Shown here: positions 58,937 to 64,000 of the stretch, in pieces
How positions within the stretch are numbered: the stretch's first letter is position 1
Layout of the letters: every line of letters begins with the position of its first letter
Assembly: GCA_028023455.1 (NCBI GenBank)
Contig: JAQFVV010006353.1
Span: forward strand, 2,667,135 to 2,731,134
Source of the DNA: Epiperipatus broadwayi
Lineage: Eukaryota > Onychophora > Udeonychophora > Euonychophora > Peripatidae
Direction: 5' to 3'
DNA length: 64,000 bases
The notes under the pieces: generated by a model
The model's input: only the letters and a program-made list of their open reading frames with translations
Databases searched by the model: none
Told to the model about the DNA's origin: nothing
Made by a program: the position numbers and the translations under genes

Positions 58937-59020
58937 TGGGCCAACCGATGAGTGCTGGTTCAGCACGAAATGCATCTTGCGGGGCATTTATTTTTTATTG
59001 TATCTTTTATTTATATGAAT
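58937..59020 (+). ncRNA. PLE-type hammerhead with perfect stem II
   Basis: Stem I CCAA (58941-58944) against TTGC; CCGATGA (58945-58951, invariant U4 changed to C); stem II GTGCT/AGCAC with five Watson-Crick pairs; GAAA at 58967-58970; stem III of two pairs round GC; ATC ending at 58976. The downstream TTTATTGTATCTTTTATTTA matches 15520-15540. Structurally the best stem II in the window, but the core mutation should inactivate it. Confidence 0.7.
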
Positions 59021-59350
59021 TTAAAAGAATATGTGGTAGTATTAAAGTTATTTAATATATTTCTAAAGATATTACACGTGGGAAATGGAAATGTGAATAA
59101 CTCCGTGCGTGTGTGTGCGTAATTAAAAAAAATACATATATTAATCTTTAATTGAGTTTTGAAGTGTATATCGGTTCTAGAGATAATCTCTGTAATGTCT
59201 TCGCTCCTAAGCTTTTACAAAGGGGTAGAAAAACACAATCCGATCGAAACTCGGCTGAACAACTCTTAAAACCGTTGTGCCGCAAATAGCTTTACGTATC
59301 CACTTCTGTTAACAAGACTGTAACAAGTGCCCGATGTTTTCCTCTAGCAG

Positions 59351-59358
59351 TTTATATA
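59351..59358 (-). promoter_or_regulatory. TATA-like box in the putative LTR
   Basis: Minus-strand GATATATAAACTGC lies about 160 bp before the putative LTR end, a usual place for the retrotransposon promoter. Position-based inference only. Confidence 0.35.
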
Positions 59359-59575
59359 TCTCTCTGAGTTCTTTTGTTAAGTCTTATCTGCTACATTCCA
59401 AAAACTTAATCGCGTGTTTTCCAAATCCGTTTTATTGTTCTTACTTTAATTAGATATTTTTATCTCTGATAAAAATAATCCCACAACTTGTTTTTAATTA
59501 TAATTATTTTCCATTATAATTATTTTTACTTTCAATAAAATAAATCGAAAACTTCTGGAGTAAATAGTCTCTAGT

Positions 59576-59586
59576 AAACTCGCTGT
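59576..59586. repeat. Left target-site duplication of the RTE LINE
   Basis: AAACTCGCTGT, identical to 62502-62512. Confidence 0.9.
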
Positions 59587-59670
59587 AAAGTCACCAACCA
59601 AGGCAGCGGTTGGTGGCCGAAGGCGGAGGATGCTAAGAATCCCCTGATTGCGGACCCAGGCTGCCATTTG

Positions 59671-61680
59671 ATGACGACTTTTTATTTAGGTACTTACAAC
59701 TGCAGATCACTTTCAAGTGAAGGAAGATTGCAAGAATTAGAAGAAGAACTCTCTTATATTAAATGGGACATTATTGGACTTTGTGAAGTTAGAAGAAAAG
59801 GTGAAGAGACAATTGATTTAAAAAGTGGACATATACTCTATTATAAAGGCACAAATATTGGAAATACAAGTGGAGTAGGATTCATTATAAATAAAAAGTG
59901 GAAGAACAATATTGTGGAGATTGATGGTGTATCGGACAGAGTGGCAAGATTAGTTATACAACTTAATAGCAGATACCAAATGCAGATAATTCAGGTTTAT
60001 GCCCCAACAAGTTCTCATAGTGATGAAGTAGTAGAAGATTTTTATATGGATGTACAAAAGGCTTTTGATCAGAGTAAACACCATTTTAAAATTGTTATGG
60101 GAGACTTTAATGCTAGAATTGGTAAAAAAATGAAAGATGAAAGTGCTGTGGGTAATTTTGGTTATGGTAATAGAAATGAGAGAGGACATAGACTTGTGGA
60201 GTTTGCAGAAAAAGAAAAACTTTATATTATGAATTCTTTTTTTGAGAAAAATGTTAAAAGGAAATGGACATGGAAGCATCCAAATGAAGGTACAGCAGAA
60301 TTGGATTATATTTTGACTAACAGGAAATACATATTTCAAGATTGTAATGTTCTTAATAAATTTAACACAGGAAGTGATCATCAATTAGTAAGGTGTAAGA
60401 TACGTGTTAATGTAAAACTAGAGAGACAAAAATTATTAAGAAAAACAATATTTACAGTTGATATTCCTAATCTTCAGAAACATTCTAATGAATTTAAATT
60501 AGAACTTACAAATCGGTTTCAAGTATTAGTAGATTTTGAACATGATTCAGATTTGAATGAAATTAATATGAAAATAACTGATACACTTTTGAAAACTGCA
60601 ACAAAGATAGCTGGTAGAAAGAAACAGCAATTGACCAATAAAATTTCTACTGAGACTAGAGAATTTATGAAGAAAAGAAGGAATATGAAGATATACAAAA
60701 ATGATGCATTAAAAAGAATTGAATATCTCGAATTTTGTAAAATGGTGCAGAAAAGAGTTGAAAATGATATAAGAAAGTATAACTGTGAACTAGCAAAGAA
60801 AGCTGTAGAAGAAAATAAAAGTCTTAAGAATGTAAAACAACATTTTGGTATTGGTAGGAAATTTATATCTGCAATAAGAAAAAAAGATGGAATTATTACT
60901 AAAAGGAGAGATGACATCATGAAATTGGTAGAAGATTTTTATCAAGAATTATATAGTAATAAAGAACAAGTACCTCCTATATCTATTACATCTTCCAAAT
61001 TGCCCAGAATTTTAAATGAAGAAGTGAGACATGCAATTAAATGTATGAAGAAAGGAAAGGCTCCAGGTAATGATGGAATTATAATTGATATATTAAAAGA
61101 AGCAGGTGAAGAAATAGAAAATTTTTTAGCAAAGTTATATACCAAATGTCTAAATGATAAAGACGTTCCGGATGATTGGAAGAATGCAGTAATAATATTA
61201 ATATTTAAAAAAGGTGATAAAGAAGATATTAGAAATTACAGACCTATCAGCCTTTTATCAGTTTTATATAAAATTTTTACCAAGATAATTACTACTCGTC
61301 TACAGAGAACATTGGATTTCCACCAACCAAGAGAACAAGCTGGATTTAAAAGTGGTTTTAGTACAGTAGATCATATCCAGGTATTGAGAGAAGTTATAGA
61401 AAGGGCAAATGAATATGAGTTGCCATTATGCTTAGGATTTGTAGATTATGAAAAGGCATTTGATTCTATAAACATTTCTTCAGTGATTAAAGCATTAGAT
61501 CATCAAGGTATAGATCCAGGATATTGTCATATTTTAAAGAATATTTATAAAAATGCAACAGCAACAATTAGATTACATAATGACACTGGGAAAGTCAACA
61601 TTGAGAAAGGTGTAAGACAAGGTGACTCCATATCTCCAAAACTTTTACAGCAGTGCTGCATGAAGTATTTTGTGGATTAA
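59671..61680 (+). CDS. RTE-type endonuclease/reverse transcriptase, N-terminal part
   Basis: Makes the nicking and reverse-transcribing protein used for target-primed insertion. The start is the ATG at 59671 (MTTFYLGTYN); the preceding TTG is not needed. APE-type endonuclease, residues 1-240: NCRS at 10-13, catalytic-site E39 in CEVRR, YAPT 110-113, GDFN 144-147, LDYIL 211-215, SDHQL 235-239. Reverse transcriptase, residues ~450-669: NYRPISLLS around 522-530, first catalytic Asp in VDYEKAFD (591-598), RQGDSISP 649-656. The frame then leaves the family sequence and stops at 61680, because a T-run near 61640 is one base short. The continuation is in the next frame at 61653. All catalytic motifs are present in their separate frames. 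Confidence 0.9.
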   Translation: MTTFYLGTYNCRSLSSEGRLQELEEELSYIKWDIIGLCEVRRKGEETIDLKSGHILYYKGTNIGNTSGVGFIINKKWKNNIVEIDGVSDRVARLVIQLNSRYQMQIIQVYAPTSSHSDEVVEDFYMDVQKAFDQSKHHFKIVMGDFNARIGKKMKDESAVGNFGYGNRNERGHRLVEFAEKEKLYIMNSFFEKNVKRKWTWKHPNEGTAELDYILTNRKYIFQDCNVLNKFNTGSDHQLVRCKIRVNVKLERQKLLRKTIFTVDIPNLQKHSNEFKLELTNRFQVLVDFEHDSDLNEINMKITDTLLKTATKIAGRKKQQLTNKISTETREFMKKRRNMKIYKNDALKRIEYLEFCKMVQKRVENDIRKYNCELAKKAVEENKSLKNVKQHFGIGRKFISAIRKKDGIITKRRDDIMKLVEDFYQELYSNKEQVPPISITSSKLPRILNEEVRHAIKCMKKGKAPGNDGIIIDILKEAGEEIENFLAKLYTKCLNDKDVPDDWKNAVIILIFKKGDKEDIRNYRPISLLSVLYKIFTKIITTRLQRTLDFHQPREQAGFKSGFSTVDHIQVLREVIERANEYELPLCLGFVDYEKAFDSINISSVIKALDHQGIDPGYCHILKNIYKNATATIRLHNDTGKVNIEKGVRQGDSISPKLLQQCCMKYFVD

Positions 61681-62487
61681 AATGGGAAACTAAAGGAGTG
61701 AAAGTAAATGCTGATTATTTAAGTCATTTAGATTTCGCAGATGATGTAGTTGTTTTTGCAAATAATGCTTCAGATCTGCAGGAAATGTTGCAGGAATTAT
61801 CAGATGAAAGTAGGAAAGTAGGACTAAAGATAAATGTTAAAAAGACTAAAGTAATGTTTAATCGATTTGCTCAAAATATGAAAATAAAGATTGATTATGA
61901 TGAATTAGAAGAAGTTAACAGTTACAAATACCTTGGTCAGATTATTAATACAGATGGAAACATAATGGAGGAAATTAATCATAGAATTAAACTTGGTTGG
62001 AGTGCTTTTGGTAGAAATAACTTGATTCTAAAAAGAAATATGCCTATGTGTTTGAAAAGGAAGGTTTTTAACAAATGTGTTTTTACCAGTTCTTACTTAT
62101 GGATCTGAGACTTGGACACTTAATAGAAGAGCAATTCAGAGACTTCAGACCACTCAAAGGAGTATGGAGAGATGTATGTTGGGAGTAACAAGAAGAGATC
62201 GTAAATGTAATGTATGGGTAAGAGAACAAACAGGTGTTACTGACCTCATTGAAAAAATTAAAAGATTGAAGTGGAGTTGGGCTGGACATATTGTTAGAAG
62301 AGATGATAATAGATGGACAATTGAAATTCCAAGAGATTGTAAAAGACCCAGAAAGAGACCACATGTGAGATGGATGGATGAAATAAGAAAGTGTGCAGGG
62401 GTGATGTGGAGAAGAGAAGCTAAAGATCGGAGAAGATGGATTAAACTTGGAGAGACCTTCATCCTGCAGTGGATTGATAATGGTTGA
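61653..62487 (+). pseudogene. Reverse transcriptase C-terminal part, frameshifted twice
   Basis: Continuation of the 59671 frame in two further frames. 61653-62108 carries LDFADDVVVFANNASDLQEM, with the catalytic FADD box, and LKINVKKTKVMFN, then YKYLGQIINTDGN. At a TTTTT run near 62082 one extra T shifts the frame. 62077-62487 continues LTYGSETWTLNRRAIQRLQT, MLGVTRRDRKCNVWVREQTG, LKWSWAGHIVRRDDNRWTIE, KRPHVRWMDEIRK and WIKLGETFILQWIDNG to a TGA. Both breaks are single-base length changes in T runs, so this may be a slightly decayed element or an assembly artefact in homopolymers. Confidence 0.85.
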
Positions 62488-62501
62488 TAATGATGATGAT
62501 G

Positions 62502-62512
62502 AAACTCGCTGT
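62502..62512. repeat. Right target-site duplication of the RTE LINE
   Basis: AAACTCGCTGT, identical to 59576-59586. Removing the LINE and one copy rejoins the minus-strand LTR sequence. Confidence 0.9.
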
Positions 62513-62536
62513 TTATTTCTCATACCAAATACAACA

Positions 62537-62550
62537 CTTCCTCCCCTCAC
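62537..62550 (-). promoter_or_regulatory. Polypurine tract of the gypsy-type element
   Basis: Minus-strand GTGAGGGGAGGAAG immediately before TGTTGT. It is the only such purine run in this AT-rich region and sits exactly at the start of the putative 3' LTR, as expected for the plus-strand primer. Confidence 0.6.
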
Positions 62551-62640
62551 TCCAGAAGTTAGAGTTTATTTACGTTACACATAATCATCCAATATGCACG
62601 CGGTTTCCCTTTTCAGCTTGGAGAAAACTTGTTTTTCCTA

Positions 62641-63995
62641 TTAATCAATATAACCTTGAAAATTGTGTGAACTCTTTTTTTTTCGCCACCTTGAGTGCTT
62701 TTTCTCTCGCTTGGAGAGACTCTGGGTTTTTTCCAGTTCTGCGGTTTTTGTCTCTGACCGCTTCCGTTCTAAAAAATCTTCTAACGTGTCAATTTCATTT
62801 TCACTTCGGCAATCTTTTCCTGTAGTTCCATTTCATACTGCTGCCAACTCTCTACCTGTTCAGATAATTGTGACGTTGCGAGTTCGCTTTTTAAATCGTT
62901 CAATTTCAAAAGTCTGACATTCTGAAAATTTGCTTTGTAATGTTTTACTAAATTCTGAATTTTGTTGTTCAAGTTCTTCTTTTAATTTATTTAATTCATA
63001 AACATCCAGTTTTAATTTGTGCACTTCTTTTGATAGTTCTTTAAATTGCAAGTTGAGTTGTAGCTCCGATTGCATCTTTCTCTCAAGCATGGCAGCTAAT
63101 TTTTGGTTACGTGACTCCAATTCTTGTAGTTTAGTGATCTGTCTTTGTCTTTGTGAAAAAGTCCTATCTCTCATGGCCATGCTTTGTCCCTTAGTTGATA
63201 CATAGCCAATGGTATACGTTGTATCATCTGTGCTTGGATTACATTTTGTTTGTCGTGGTTTTTTGCATACAGCTGTTAAATGTCCTTTAAATCCGCAGTT
63301 AAAACAGTTTTCTTTTCTCCATTTACAATTTTTAGATACATGGCCAGTTTTACCACAGCAGAAACATTTCACTGTTAACATTTTCTCTCTATAAATATTT
63401 TCATTCTTCGGCTGCTGGCATTGATATGTTTTGTAAACTGCCATCTTTCTGGTCTCTTCTGAGTTGTTTCTAAAAGCTATGGCTTGCTCAATTACTGCTT
63501 CATATGCTATTTCTTTTTTAATAGCGACTTCGTATGATAAGTCACTTTCCGTTAACAATGTCTGTCGCAATCTTTCGTCATACATTCCTCACAATAATTG
63601 ATCCAGCAAAGCTTGTTCTAAAAATTCGCCATAATCACAGTTTTTTGACAGCTGTTTTAATGCTATATCATAGTCTTTAATTTTTTCCTCCCTGGCTTGC
63701 TTTCTTTTTCTCAGAGTTAATCTAGCTATGTGTCTAGACGCTTTGGGCTAAAATAGTCAGTTAATTTTTTAACTATATCTTCAAAATGTACTCCATCAGT
63801 TATCGGTCCGTCCCATAATTTATTAATAATTTCTATGAGTTTGCGTCCTCCTAAACATAAAAGTGCAGCCACTTTTTTTTCATTATTTTTTATCCCATTT
63901 AACTTGAAAAAATTTTCCAATTGAATTAAATAGAGAGGACATTCCTCAGCATTTTCAATGCTAAATTCAGGAATACTGCTTTGTCCTAATGACAT
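62641..63995 (-). pseudogene. Ty3/gypsy-type gag with coiled-coil extension, broken
   Basis: Structural (capsid/nucleocapsid) protein of an LTR retrotransposon. The frame 63995-63726 starts MSLGQSSIPEFSIENAEECP and contains the capsid-like segment YLIQLENFFKLNGI...KKVAALLCLGG...LTDYFSPK. It then stops; a neighbouring frame continues (ALKQLSKNCDYGEFLEQALL) to an in-frame TGA just before GMYDERLRQTLL. 63585-62860 has two CCHC zinc knuckles, CFCCGKTGHVSKNC (residues 74-87) and CFNCGFKGHLTAVC (94-107). From about residue 148 comes a charged heptad-rich coiled coil that carries on through two more frame changes (62972-62781, then to a TAA at 62641). No protease, reverse transcriptase or integrase follows. 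At least three frameshifts and one nonsense codon make it a pseudogene. It begins 5 bp from the window edge. Confidence 0.8.
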
Positions 63996-64000
63996 TTTAC

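Larger units (their letters stand above)
59587..62501 (+). mobile_element. Nearly complete RTE-clade non-LTR retrotransposon
   Basis: A 2,915 bp element between 11 bp direct repeats (59576-59586, 62502-62512). The 5' leader of about 84 bp contains a perfect hairpin ACCAACC...GGTTGGT (59593-59614 region). One long reading frame carries an APE-type endonuclease and a reverse transcriptase and is broken by two frameshifts. The 3' end is the short GATAATGGTTGATAATGATG-type tail typical of RTE elements, with no poly(A). The body is far better preserved than the other RTE fragments here, so it is the youngest member. Confidence 0.9.
59191..62536 (-). mobile_element. Putative 3' LTR of a Ty3/gypsy-type element, split by a LINE
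   Basis: Read on the minus strand the LTR begins TGTTGTATTTGG at 62536, directly after a polypurine tract, and is inferred to end GAAGACATTACA at 59191. This gives TGT...ACA ends and about 420 bp once the LINE (59587-62512 including one duplication) is set aside. It contains a TATA-like TATATAAA (complement of 59351-59358) about two thirds along. The left flank AATCTC (59185-59190) would be the target duplication. The second LTR lies beyond the window, so the left border is an inference. Confidence 0.55.

Noticed and set aside
59950-60384. 144-residue minus-strand frame
   Set aside because: Shadow of the LINE endonuclease coding region on the opposite strand.
60519-60920. 133-residue minus-strand frame
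   Set aside because: Shadow of the LINE coding strand.

Overview
The window is a strongly AT-rich stretch of animal nuclear DNA, almost certainly from an invertebrate. It holds layer upon layer of transposable elements and no intact host gene. Evidence for an animal: RTE-clade and CR1/Jockey-like LINE remnants, Penelope-like (PLE) GIY-YIG remnants, a mariner remnant, a Ty3/gypsy-type gag, tRNA-like SINEs, a 28S rRNA-derived scrap, a decayed C2H2 zinc-finger array and long microsatellites. The species cannot be named from the sequence.

The most notable content is a set of hammerhead self-cleaving ribozyme (HHR) motifs. At least three repeat families carry the core CTGANGA - stem II - GAAA - very short stem III - NUH, with a complementary stem I. 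(i) A PLE-type version is at 15465-15504, 16471-16514 and 58941-58979, with decayed copies elsewhere. Its stem II varies between copies in a pairing-preserving way. (ii) 'Family C' is a ~390-460 bp repeat present in about ten clusters. It often forms tandem dimers or inverted pairs and is flanked by 13-14 bp target-site duplications (27834-28507, 31949-32695, 47650-48043). This is the architecture of animal retrozymes, non-autonomous circular-RNA retroelements thought to be mobilised by PLE machinery. (iii) 'Family D' is a shorter, palindromic relative.

Layout. 1-6 kb: RTE remnant with an internal tandem duplication, otherwise featureless. 6-8 kb: foldback element, zinc-finger pseudogene, first PLE fragment. 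11-18 kb: family D, hairpin elements, an RTE copy split by family C, a tRNA-like SINE, a PLE GIY-YIG fragment with an inverted HHR tail, a palindromic PLE-like repeat, SINEs and the 28S-derived fragment. 19-22.4 kb: LINE remnants and a 1.26 kb compound microsatellite ending in about 225 uninterrupted CTAT units. 23.7-25 kb: mariner and RTE remnants. 26-41 kb: foldback elements and the main family C territory, including a 2.7 kb mosaic cluster at 37400-40078. 41-48 kb: family D, LINE remnants, a 2.74 kb TG...CA insertion splitting a LINE, and a small family C insertion with perfect 14 bp duplications. 50-58 kb: minisatellite, a candidate solo LTR, RTE and family D remnants, and a long blank stretch.

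The right end is a nested structure. A minus-strand Ty3/gypsy-type element (gag reading frame starting at 63995) has its putative 3' LTR (59191-62536) split by a nearly complete 2.9 kb RTE-clade LINE (59587-62501) flanked by 11 bp duplications. The gypsy-type element goes from gag zinc knuckles into a coiled-coil region and then directly to the polypurine tract, with no pol, so it resembles a gag-only non-autonomous retrotransposon.
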